A model generated the notes under the pieces. It saw only the letters and a list, made by a program, of their open reading frames with translations, was not told the DNA's origin and did no database searches. The translations under genes were made by a program, and so were the position numbers. From Caminicella sporogenes DSM 14501 (lineage in GTDB: Bacteria > Bacillota > Clostridia > Peptostreptococcales > Caminicellaceae), in the NCBI RefSeq assembly GCF_900142285.1, contig NZ_FRAJ01000016.1:30883-69088 (forward strand): a stretch of 38,206 nucleotides of DNA. Reading direction: 5' to 3'. Positions 1 through 7,360 of this stretch are shown piece after piece. The stretch's first letter is position 1. Each line of letters opens with the position of its first letter.

Positions 1-194
1 TCATTTTCTTCTTGGCTTCTATTGTCCTTTGCTTTAAAGGAGCCTGATGTTGTATAGTCTTTAACCCACTTATTCACAGTCGATCTAGCAATGTTATATT
101 CTTTTACTATTTCACTTGGACTTTTGCCACCCTTGATTAATTTAACTATCTGCTTTTTAAATTCTTCTTTGTATCTTTTTGGCCTATTAGACAT
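1..194 (-). CDS. IS3-family transposase OrfA, N-terminal part (runs off the left edge)
   Basis: Reading from the ATG at 194-192, the frame is open for 64 codons to the window edge. The product begins MSNRPKRYKEEFKKQIVKLI and continues through SPSEIVKEYNIARSTVNKWV, the helix-turn-helix typical of IS3-family OrfA (HTH_Tnp_1), which binds the element's ends. A GGAGG site lies 6 nt upstream of the start. In an intact IS3 element OrfA is followed by OrfB, the DDE integrase, through a programmed -1 frameshift; that part would lie to the left of the window, so intactness cannot be judged. Family assignment is confident from the motif; the subgroup is not determined. Confidence 0.85.
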   Translation of the reverse strand, partial: MSNRPKRYKEEFKKQIVKLIKGGKSPSEIVKEYNIARSTVNKWVKDYTTSGSFKAKDNRSQEEN

Positions 195-270
195 GATTAA
201 CCTCCAAATTAAGTTTATTTATTATATCATGTCTGTGTTTTTTCTGTCTAATTAAGTGTAACCTATCCAT
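1..270 (-). mobile_element. IS3-family element, left-end (orfA side) portion
   Basis: The element contains the orfA start (194) and a non-coding end. On the - strand the proposed tip reads TGGATAGGTTACACTTAATT followed by AGACA, starting at about 270 and ending before the promoter-like AT-rich region. A similar tip (TGGATTATCAACCCTTTTT, then GACA and AGACA) occurs at 6730, next to an IS3 orfB remnant, which supports both as terminal inverted repeats of one IS3 subgroup. The TG tip fits the IS3 family. The exact boundary is inferred, because the other end and the target duplication are outside the window. Confidence 0.55.
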
Positions 271-607
271 ATTTATAATTTATATAACATAAACATAGTT
301 TTTACTTCTGTATTATTTATTTTGTTTGTTTTTATAATTTTTGTTTAACACAAAGAAAGTAAAAATTTATGTTATTTTTATTTTTTGTAGTTAAAATTAA
401 TTTATATAGATATATCCAAAGATTACAAACAAATATAATTATATTACATTTTAAATACATCAAATTAATTTTTGAAAATGTGTGAACTATAAGTAATTAA
501 TGATGATTTACTTATTTTTAACATTTGCATAATGTGTTTTTAACAGAAGAGGTATATTTTTAATAGTGTCATCAAATAAAATTAGATTTTAATTGGAGGT
601 GAATAGT
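271..607. other. AT-rich intergenic region upstream of the phn operon, weak promoter candidate
   Basis: No gene is visible on either strand in this 337-nt stretch. A possible promoter for the phn operon is TTTACT at 507-512 and TAATGT at 530-535 with a 17-nt spacer, but both hexamers are weak in this very AT-rich sequence. I see no riboswitch or clear operator palindrome. A phosphate-starvation (PhoB/PhoP-type) box would be expected for a phosphonate operon, but no convincing tandem repeat was found by eye. Confidence 0.35.
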
Positions 608-1360
608 TTGCTCGAGTTAAGAGATATAAAAAAACAATTTGAAGGGAAGATGATTTTAGATGGAATAAATTTGAAGATGCAAAGAGGCGAAATTGTTTCA
701 GTATTAGGACCTAGTGGAAGCGGAAAAACTACACTTTTAAACATAATATTAGGGCTTGTACCTATGGACAGTGGTAGTGTAATATTTGACGGTGTGGATG
801 TAAGTAATATTCCTATGAAAGACAGGGGATTTAACATAGTTTTTCAAGATTATGCTCTTTTCCCAAATCTAAATGCTTATCAAAACATAATATATGGACT
901 TAAGAATAGATCTAATCTTATAAGTAAGGAAGAAGTTAAGGAGATAATAGATTTTTTAGAGCTTTCATTTCATCTTACAAAGAGAATAGACCAACTTTCA
1001 GGAGGACAAAAACAAAGGGTAGCACTTGCAAGGACTCTTGTTACAAAACCTAAAGTTTTGCTTTTAGATGAACCTTTAAGTGCACTTGATGGAGTGATAA
1101 AGGAAACAATAAAAGAGAAAATAAAAGAAATAACAAAGCAGTATAACCTTATAACTATAATAGTAACTCATGATCCTGAAGAAGCACTTACTATGTCTGA
1201 CAAAGTACTTATAATAAACAAAGGGAAAATATCACAGTATGCAAGACCTAAAGATGTTATAAATAGGCCTGCAAATAATTTTGTCGAAGAGTTTATATTA
1301 CATCAACTTAAAGTGAAAAAAGAAAATATATATAATCTATTTGGAGAGTGTTATGCATAA
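608..1360 (+). CDS. phnT: ABC transporter ATP-binding subunit, 2-aminoethylphosphonate uptake (PhnT-like)
   Basis: This is the ATPase that powers import of 2-aminoethylphosphonate at the inner face of the membrane. The 250-aa protein has Walker A GPSGSGKTT (residues 34-42), Q-loop VFQDYALFP, signature LSGGQKQR (from 130), Walker B VLLLDEP (about 150-156) and the H-loop [12 protein letters not shown] (His188). I place the start at TTG 608, because the GGAGGTG at 595-601 is then a properly spaced ribosome site; an upstream TTG at 593 overlaps that site. The C-terminus is short, without an obvious TOBE domain. The stop overlaps the start of the permease gene. The substrate is inferred from the downstream phnW and phnX; the fold alone would also fit Fe3+, spermidine or sulfate importers of the same ATPase class. 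Confidence 0.85.
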   Translation: MLELRDIKKQFEGKMILDGINLKMQRGEIVSVLGPSGSGKTTLLNIILGLVPMDSGSVIFDGVDVSNIPMKDRGFNIVFQDYALFPNLNAYQNIIYGLKNRSNLISKEEVKEIIDFLELSFHLTKRIDQLSGGQKQRVALARTLVTKPKVLLLDEPLSALDGVIKETIKEKIKEITKQYNLITIIVTHDPEEALTMSDKVLIINKGKISQYARPKDVINRPANNFVEEFILHQLKVKKENIYNLFGECYA

Positions 1361-2984
1361 GGTAAAAAAAGAAATATGGATTATATTTATAGTACTTTCG
1401 ATATTCTTTTTGCTATTTCTTTTTATTCCTCTTGTTATGCTTTTTCTGCGTTCGTTTAGGATAGAAAAGGGGTTTGGGTTCTCAAATTACATTTCAATAA
1501 TAAGAGAAAAAGAAGTAATACTTGCAATATTAAACAGTATAAAAATTTCGTTTACTACGGCCATCATAACAACTATTTTAGCATTTATTATGGCTTATAC
1601 TGTAAATTGCACTAACATATCCAAAAGAGTAAAACAAATTCTAAACGTAGGAATATTAGTTCCAATGTTTTTTCCGACAATAACTTATGGATTTGCTATA
1701 ATATATTCATTTGGAAAACAAGGACTTTTGACGAAGTTTTTTGGGAAAGAATTTATCCATATTTATGGATTTAAAGGTCTTTTAATAGGATATGTGATAT
1801 ACACTTTGCCAATGGTGTTTTTGCTTATAAATAACTCATTTGAATATATAGATAAAAGATTTATAATTATTTCGAAATTAATGGGAGATAAAACTATCAG
1901 AAGTTTTATAAATACGGTTTTTCGACCGCTTATAGGAACAATAGGAGGAGCTTTTGTACTTTCTTTCATACTCAGTTTTACGGATTTTGGCATACCTGCA
2001 TCTGTAGGTGGAACATATAGTGTTATGGCAACATATCTTTATCAAACAATGATAGGGTCGATACCAGATTTTGATACAGGGGCGGTACTAGCAGTTTTAA
2101 TGCTATTTCCTGCAGGGTTTGGAATAATATTTTTAAATTATCTTGAAAGATTTAATTTCTACTATGACAAAATAGTAAGAACAGATTTACCACAAAACAG
2201 GTGGAGAAATTTATTATTATCTATATTTTCAATATCAATTGTAGTATGCATTATGTCGATATTCGTTGTGATATTTATAGTACCTTTTGTAAAAAATTAT
2301 CCTTACGATATGTCATTGAATGTGAAATTTTTTATATCAACTTTTTTTTCAAAAGATGTATTAACTGTATATAAAAACTCACTCTTTGTATCAGCATTTT
2401 CTGCGATAATAGGAACTTTCATTTCATATAGTGCAGCGATACTTAATACTCGTACGAATATAAAGAAAAAATTAAAAACAAGTATAGATATTGTTTCAAT
2501 GATAACAAATGCAGTACCTGGGATGGTATTAGGAATTTCATATTTGTTTTTTTTTAATAAGAGTATTTTCAAGGGGACATTTATGATAATAATAGTTTGT
2601 AATACAATTCATTTTTTTACGACTCCTTATCTTATGGCAAAAAATTCCTTTGTAAAAATGAATCCCGTATGGGAAATTACAGGAGAGCTTATGGGTGATA
2701 CATGGATTAAGACAATAGTAAAGATAATAATACCTAATTCAATGTCAACTATTGTAGAGATGATATCTTATTTTTTTATAAATTCAATGAATACAATAAG
2801 CGCTATAATATTTTTAGTAACTGCAAGAACATCTGTAATTACAAGCAAGATAAAAGAATTTCAGCATTATGCTAACTTTAATGAAATATTTGTACTCTCA
2901 ATATTTATATTTGGAACAAATATAATGTTTAAAATAATAAATTCTATTTTAGAAAAAAAGTTTTTTGTCTATAAAAAGATTTAA
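1353..2984 (+). CDS. phnU: ABC transporter permease, two fused permease domains (2-aminoethylphosphonate)
   Basis: This 543-aa integral membrane protein has about twelve hydrophobic segments and is arranged as two homologous permease halves in one chain, as in the FbpB-like PhnU2 permeases. Each half has a cytoplasmic EAA-type loop that docks on the ATPase: SKLMGDKTIRSFINTVFRPL in the first half and GELMGDTWIKTIVKIIIPN in the second. The start is ATG 1353 behind GGAGAG at 1343-1348; an in-frame TTG at 1341 overlaps the ribosome site and is unlikely. It overlaps the ATPase gene by 8 nt, implying translational coupling. With the duplicated permease, one polypeptide plus the ATPase dimer and the lipoprotein would make a full importer. 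Substrate is inferred from context. Confidence 0.85.
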   Translation: MHKVKKEIWIIFIVLSIFFLLFLFIPLVMLFLRSFRIEKGFGFSNYISIIREKEVILAILNSIKISFTTAIITTILAFIMAYTVNCTNISKRVKQILNVGILVPMFFPTITYGFAIIYSFGKQGLLTKFFGKEFIHIYGFKGLLIGYVIYTLPMVFLLINNSFEYIDKRFIIISKLMGDKTIRSFINTVFRPLIGTIGGAFVLSFILSFTDFGIPASVGGTYSVMATYLYQTMIGSIPDFDTGAVLAVLMLFPAGFGIIFLNYLERFNFYYDKIVRTDLPQNRWRNLLLSIFSISIVVCIMSIFVVIFIVPFVKNYPYDMSLNVKFFISTFFSKDVLTVYKNSLFVSAFSAIIGTFISYSAAILNTRTNIKKKLKTSIDIVSMITNAVPGMVLGISYLFFFNKSIFKGTFMIIIVCNTIHFFTTPYLMAKNSFVKMNPVWEITGELMGDTWIKTIVKIIIPNSMSTIVEMISYFFINSMNTISAIIFLVTARTSVITSKIKEFQHYANFNEIFVLSIFIFGTNIMFKIINSILEKKFFVYKKI

Positions 2985-3025
2985 ATTTTATATATCAAAA
3001 TTTTTATACAAGGGGGCTAATTAAG

Positions 3026-4033
3026 ATGGAAAGAAGGTTAAAGAGTATAATTATTTTTATGCTTATGTTCTTAACGTTCTTAACTTTTGTGGTATTTGTA
3101 GGATGTACAAATGAAAGTAAAAAGCAAGTAGTAATATATACTAATGCAGATGAAGAAGCTATAGAAGTTATGAAGAATGTTCTAGATAATGAAGGATATG
3201 AGGGTAAATATATACTTAAGTCTTTTGGCACATCCGAACTTGGAGGGAAACTTATGGCAGAGGGAAGTGCAATTGAAGCTGATCTTATAACAATGAGTTC
3301 ATATTTTATAGAAAGTGCTCAAAAGCAACATAATATGTTTGAACAACTGCAATTTGATACAGGAGCACTCAGAAAATATCCTTCATATTATACTCCAATA
3401 CTTGCAAATACAGGCTCTATATTTGTTAATACACAGGTTATAAATGAAAAGAGTCTTTCTATGCCAAAATCGATAAAGGATTTAACAAGAAAAGAATATA
3501 GAAGACTTGTTTCAATTCCGAATATAATGGATTCTTCGACAGGATGGCTTCTTATTCAAGCTATTATAAGTGAATATGGAGAAAGTGAAGGAATAGAGAT
3601 TATGAAAGCATTAATTCAAAATTGTGGACCTCATATTGAAAGTTCAGGTTCAGGACCTATAAAAAAGGTAAGGGTGGGAGAAGTAGCAGTAGGATTTGGG
3701 CTTCGACATCAGGCAGTTGCTGATAAAATTGAAGGAAAGCCTATAGAAGTTATAGACCCTGTAGAAGGAAATTTCACACTCACAGAGTCGGTTGCAGTTG
3801 TAAAAAAGGATGATAAAGAAATATCAAAACTTGCAATGGAAATGGCTAAAGTGATAGTTAAAAAGGCGAGAAAAGAACTTATAAATTACTATCCTGTTGC
3901 ACTTTATAAGGGAGAAATTGTGAACAAAATAAATAAGCCTGCGAATTTTAAAGTGTTTAAAGAACCTCTTACAGTAGATCTTCTGAAAGTTCACCAAAAC
4001 TTTTTCAAATCAGCAGTACAAGCCGTACGATAA
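3026..4033 (+). CDS. phnS: Substrate-binding lipoprotein of the 2-aminoethylphosphonate ABC transporter
   Basis: This 335-aa extracellular solute-binding protein has a lipoprotein signal: MERRLK, a hydrophobic stretch, then VFVGC with the lipidated Cys at 27. The mature part starts with KKQVVIYTNADEEAIEVM, the opening typical of Fbp/PhnS-type binding proteins of the bacterial periplasmic-binding class II fold. It should capture 2-aminoethylphosphonate outside the membrane and deliver it to the fused permease. An AGGGGG site precedes ATG 3026. It sits 41 nt after the permease gene and 82 nt before phnW. Iron-binding homologues share this fold; the assignment to phosphonate rests on the phnWX neighbours. 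Confidence 0.82.
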   Translation: MERRLKSIIIFMLMFLTFLTFVVFVGCTNESKKQVVIYTNADEEAIEVMKNVLDNEGYEGKYILKSFGTSELGGKLMAEGSAIEADLITMSSYFIESAQKQHNMFEQLQFDTGALRKYPSYYTPILANTGSIFVNTQVINEKSLSMPKSIKDLTRKEYRRLVSIPNIMDSSTGWLLIQAIISEYGESEGIEIMKALIQNCGPHIESSGSGPIKKVRVGEVAVGFGLRHQAVADKIEGKPIEVIDPVEGNFTLTESVAVVKKDDKEISKLAMEMAKVIVKKARKELINYYPVALYKGEIVNKINKPANFKVFKEPLTVDLLKVHQNFFKSAVQAVR

Positions 4034-4115
4034 TGTAAATGAATACAACTTTTATATAATTTAACGGAAAAACAATGTTTAGAAATTTAAATTAAATATT
4101 AGGAGATGGTTAAAG

Positions 4116-5207
4116 GTGAAAGTCTGTAAACTTTTAACTCCAGGGCCACTTACAACATCGGAAACTGTAAAGGCTCAAATGCTTATAGATAGATGTACAT
4201 GGGATGAAGAATATAAGAGCATGACACAAAAAATAAGACATCAGCTTTTAAAAGTGGCTAAGGCTTCAGAAGAACTTTATACAGTTATTTTAATGCAGGG
4301 GAGTGGGACTTTTGGGGTCGAAGCTGTCTTAGGTACAGAACTTAAGAGTGAAGATAAATGTCTTATAGTCATAAATGGTGCATATGGTAAAAGAATGGCA
4401 AAAATAGCAGAATGTTTGGGGATAAATTATGATGTATATAAAGTTAATTATAAAACCATTCCAGATGTGGAAAATATAAGAAATATCATTCAGAGAGATA
4501 AACAGATAAGCCATATAGCCATGGTTCATTGTGAAACGACTACTGGAATACTTAATCCAATTGAGGAAATCGCAGGATTGTGCAAAGAATATAGAAAGAC
4601 ATTTATACTAGATGCAATGAGTAGTTTTGGAGGAGTGCCTATAGACGTTGAAAATTTAGGAATAGATTATCTTGTAAGTAGTGCAAATAAATGTATACAA
4701 GGTGTACCTGGTTTTTCATTTGTAATTGCAAAAAAAGAAAAACTGTCTGCATGTAAGGGTAATTCGAAGAGCCTTTCTCTTGATCTTTATGATCAATGGA
4801 AAAATATGGAAAAAGATGGGAAATGGAGATTTACATCGCCTACACATGCTGTAGCGGCATTTTCAATGGCACTGGATGAACTTGAAAGAGAAGGTGGAGT
4901 TCAAAAAAGATATGAGCGTTATAAAAAAAATAATAAACTTTTAAGAAAACGACTTGAAGATATAGGTATAAATGCATATATATGTAAAGAGTTTCAATCC
5001 CCTATAATAACGACTTTTCTTTTTCCTTATAAAGGATTTGATTTTGAGAAATTTTATAACTATATAAAGGAAAGAGGTTTTATACTTTATCCAGGGAAAC
5101 TTACATATGAGGATACATTTAGGATAGGTAATATAGGGGAAGTATATGAAAAAGATATTAAAAAACTTTGTGATATAATACAAGAATATATAAGGAGGAG
5201 CAGATAG
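4116..5207 (+). CDS. phnW: 2-aminoethylphosphonate--pyruvate transaminase
   Basis: PhnW is a cytosolic PLP enzyme that moves the amino group of 2-aminoethylphosphonate to pyruvate, giving phosphonoacetaldehyde and alanine. The 363-aa product is of the usual family length and opens with LLTPGPLTTSETVK, the class V aminotransferase N-terminus. It has QGSGTFGVEA for phosphate and PLP binding, DAMSSFGG with the PLP-nitrogen Asp, and SSANKCIQGVPGF with the Schiff-base Lys192. The start is GTG 4116 with AGGAGATGG upstream. Its stop shares one base with the GTG of phnX (5207), so the two are translationally coupled. The pairing with phnX makes the substrate assignment strong. Confidence 0.95.
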   Translation: MKVCKLLTPGPLTTSETVKAQMLIDRCTWDEEYKSMTQKIRHQLLKVAKASEELYTVILMQGSGTFGVEAVLGTELKSEDKCLIVINGAYGKRMAKIAECLGINYDVYKVNYKTIPDVENIRNIIQRDKQISHIAMVHCETTTGILNPIEEIAGLCKEYRKTFILDAMSSFGGVPIDVENLGIDYLVSSANKCIQGVPGFSFVIAKKEKLSACKGNSKSLSLDLYDQWKNMEKDGKWRFTSPTHAVAAFSMALDELEREGGVQKRYERYKKNNKLLRKRLEDIGINAYICKEFQSPIITTFLFPYKGFDFEKFYNYIKERGFILYPGKLTYEDTFRIGNIGEVYEKDIKKLCDIIQEYIRRSR

Positions 5208-6019
5208 TGAAAAGAGTAGAAGGGGTAATATTTGACTGGGCAGGAACGACTGTAGATTTTGGTTGTATTGCACCTATAAATGCATTTATTGAAATATTTA
5301 AAATGGTTGGAATAGATATTACTCTTGAAGAAGCAAGGGAACCAATGGGAATGCTTAAAAGAGATCATATAAAGACAATACTTCAAATGCCCAGAATAAG
5401 TAAATTATGGGAGAAAAAATATGGCAAATCATTTGACGAAAAAGATATAAATAAATTATATTCAAAATTTGAAAAGATATTAATGGAATCACTTTCGCAA
5501 TATACAGATCCCATTCCTTATGTACTAGAGACTGTAGAGTTTCTAAGAGAACAAGGGATTAAGATAGGTTCTACAACAGGATATACGAACAATATGATGA
5601 AGATAGTAGTCAAAGGAGCAAAAGACAAAGGATACAGTCCGGATTTTTGGGTGACTCCTGATACTACAAAATCGTACGGTAGACCTTATCCTTATATGAT
5701 ATTTAGAAATATGGAGGCTTTAGGACTTTTGACTACTTGGAAGGTAGTAAAAGTTGGAGATACTGTTGCAGATATAAAAGAGGGAGTTAATTCAGGCGTT
5801 TGGTCTGTGGGAGTGGCAGTTGGAAGTTCACAGATGGGAGTTAACATTGAGCAGTTTAATTCTCTTTCTAAAGAAGATAAAATGAATATGGTGCAAAAAG
5901 TCAAAGAAGTTTTTCTGAAAGCTGGTGCAGATTTTGTAGTGGAGAATATGAGTGAACTTCCTATGCTTATAGAAAAAATAAACATACTAATAGGAGAAGG
6001 GAAAAGACCTGGGATATAA
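5207..6019 (+). CDS. phnX: Phosphonoacetaldehyde hydrolase (phosphonatase)
   Basis: PhnX cleaves the C-P bond of phosphonoacetaldehyde to acetaldehyde and phosphate, finishing the route begun by PhnW. The 270-aa HAD-superfamily protein starts MKRVEGVIFDWAGTTVDFG, with nucleophile Asp10 in place of Asp12 of the Bacillus enzyme. Lys51 in GMLKRDHIK matches the Schiff-base lysine that separates phosphonatases from other HAD hydrolases. VGDTVADIKEGVNSG is the C-terminal Mg-binding HAD motif. The GTG start at 5207 lies behind AAGGAGGAG. No clear terminator follows; downstream sequence is IS debris. Confidence 0.95.
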   Translation: MKRVEGVIFDWAGTTVDFGCIAPINAFIEIFKMVGIDITLEEAREPMGMLKRDHIKTILQMPRISKLWEKKYGKSFDEKDINKLYSKFEKILMESLSQYTDPIPYVLETVEFLREQGIKIGSTTGYTNNMMKIVVKGAKDKGYSPDFWVTPDTTKSYGRPYPYMIFRNMEALGLLTTWKVVKVGDTVADIKEGVNSGVWSVGVAVGSSQMGVNIEQFNSLSKEDKMNMVQKVKEVFLKAGADFVVENMSELPMLIEKINILIGEGKRPGI

Positions 6020-6078
6020 TTTAATATTGTTTGTATTATAAAAAAATTGACTTAAGTGAAAATAAAAATTCCTTTCTG

Positions 6079-6245
6079 ACAAGAATCAATAAATAAAGGT
6101 AAATCTGGAAATGAGTTTTTAAATGAATATATAAAAAAGAATTAAAAATGATTAATGAGGATAATCTAAATATAGTATAGGATTTTCATTTATTTTTTAA
6201 AAGTCTTTTTAAGCATGCACTTCAAAAGAAATAATTGAAACAGAA
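6079..6245 (+). pseudogene. Decayed transposase N-terminus, possibly IS256/mutator family
   Basis: With frames pieced together across stops and frameshifts, the + strand reads INKGKSGNEFLNEYIKK, then LINEDNLNIV, then DFHLFFKSLFKHALQK. The last two blocks resemble the start of IS256-type transposases (NL..VEDI...LKDLF..TLQE). Several stops (for example at the TAA near 6143) and at least one frame change make it non-functional. This is pattern matching by eye on a short stretch; a search with the patched translation against IS256 transposases would settle it. Confidence 0.35.
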
Positions 6246-6537
6246 TAGGGTGTTTAAAACTTTTTGATAACAAATATATTTTTGTTTCAAAAAAATTTTT
6301 TAAAATAAATATTCTTTTTAAAATTTATAATTTGATGTAAAAATAGATTTGAATTATGAAATATATGAAATTATGCTATGGAAATAAAATATTAAATGAA
6401 TATCAATAATTTAACTTTAGTTCTACAAAATAAAAAGTTAAAATTGGTAGATTTATCAAAAAATAAATATGGCATATCACTATACCTTCGTGTTATATAT
6501 AAGTTATCACACAAATACATAAACGGAGGCTAGTAAT
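6246..6537. other. AT-rich gap between IS remnants
   Basis: No open frame with a ribosome site is present here. The stretch holds short AT-rich inverted repeats such as TTTAACTTT with AAAGTTAAA near 6410-6440, and it ends in the ribosome site ACGGAGG of the truncated transposase. It is most simply the leftover ends of the flanking mobile elements. Confidence 0.4.
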
Positions 6538-6750
6538 ATGCCGGTTACATCTACTATTTTAAACTTAAACCCTAAACTTTACAACTATTTAAATGATGTA
6601 AATTATGGAATGAGCAAACTACAATTTAATCATTTGTCCAGCATTATTAATGGTTTAATAAATATAAAAGGAAATAAAACTATCTCCAAAATTGCCGAAG
6701 AAGGTATTGTATCAGCTAAAGATAAAAGTTGGATTATCAACCCTTTTTAG
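6538..6750 (+). pseudogene. Truncated transposase gene, N-terminal 64 residues, interrupted by an IS3 tip
   Basis: A 70-codon frame begins MPVTSTILNLNPKLYNYLND behind ACGGAGG. It resembles the N-terminus of a group of clostridial DDE transposases (IS4/IS701/ISNCY-like) that normally run to several hundred residues; this recollection needs a database check. The match ends near residue 64 (SAKDKS). The last six residues (WIINPF) and the TAG at 6748-6750 are encoded by the tip of an IS3 element beginning at about 6730. So the gene was cut by IS3 insertion, and the downstream part is missing. It is non-functional as a transposase. Confidence 0.6.
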
Positions 6751-6998
6751 GACACTTTTTTGTCAGACATTAGTATTCTATACTCCACAGGTGTAAGATA
6801 ATTTAATGCTCTGTGCAGTTAATAAGTCATCTATAATCTTATTTTTAAATTCATTATCCTTATCAGTATGTAATATTTCAATTTCTTCTAGTGGTCTTTC
6901 AATCTTTGTAAATGTTTTGTAAACAAGGTTTGCATCTTTATTTTTATCAGCAGCATAACCAATAATTTTACGATTATATAAGTCTAATAATATTATAT
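6730..6998 (-). pseudogene. IS3-family orfB remnant with internal deletion and frameshift
   Basis: On the - strand from about 6998 the frame reads LLDLYNRKIIGYAADKNKDA, then LHTDKDNEFKNKIIDDLL. This is the DDE integrase core of IS3/IS150-type OrfB, including the second catalytic Asp region HTD. At about 6817-6825 the sequence jumps, in another frame, to HRALNYLTPVEYRILMSDKK and a TAA at 6747-6749, which is the usual C-terminus of OrfB. The block between, including the catalytic Glu, is deleted, as is the N-terminal half of OrfB and all of OrfA. The tip at 6730 starts TGGATTATCAACCC and resembles the tip of the element at 1-270. The element is dead. Confidence 0.8.
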
Positions 6999-7360
6999 AA
7001 TTTCATTTATATTAACGAGTCTGTAAGTAATTATGTATCTAAAGGAAATTTAACTCCTAACTGACAAGAGATAAATGATAAGAAAATAGATATGTAATTT
7101 TCTATCTTATTAATATATTTGCCAAAATTTTACGGTTATATACATAAAATCGTATAATTTTGGCAATAATCTTTTATAATGGAATATTTATGCCTATATA
7201 GTATTTCTAAAGGCTCTAGATTAATACATAAAGATTAATATAAAGTTTAGTTTATAAAACTAAAATTATATATAAGGCTTTATTCTTCCTTCAAAGAAGA
7301 CCATTAGTTGTTCCATAACAATATCTTAGTTCTTGTAGTGTCTACTCCATTTTTTTAGAT
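6999..7360. other. Intergenic region 3' of the fabF gene, with two hairpin-forming repeats
   Basis: No gene is visible. The region contains an inverted repeat of 14-nt arms at 7121-7134 and 7151-7164 (GCCAAAATTTTACG with CGTATAATTTTGGC, one mismatch, 16-nt loop) and a perfect palindrome TTTAGTTTATAAAACTAAA at 7246-7264. Neither is followed by a U-tract in the fabF direction, so neither is a convincing terminator. They could be mobile-element ends or structured 3' sequence of the fabF transcript. Confidence 0.45.
7121..7164. repeat. Inverted repeat, 14-nt arms
   Basis: GCCAAAATTTTACG at 7121-7134 pairs with CGTATAATTTTGGC at 7151-7164 with a single mismatch around a 16-nt AT-rich loop. It lies about 200 nt downstream of the fabF stop and about 120 nt from the IS3 remnant. 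Its function is unknown. Confidence 0.6.

Noticed and set aside
593-607. Upstream TTG at 593 as start of the phnT ATPase.
   Set aside because: It overlaps the GGAGGTG ribosome site; TTG 608 has correct spacing and gives the normal family N-terminus.
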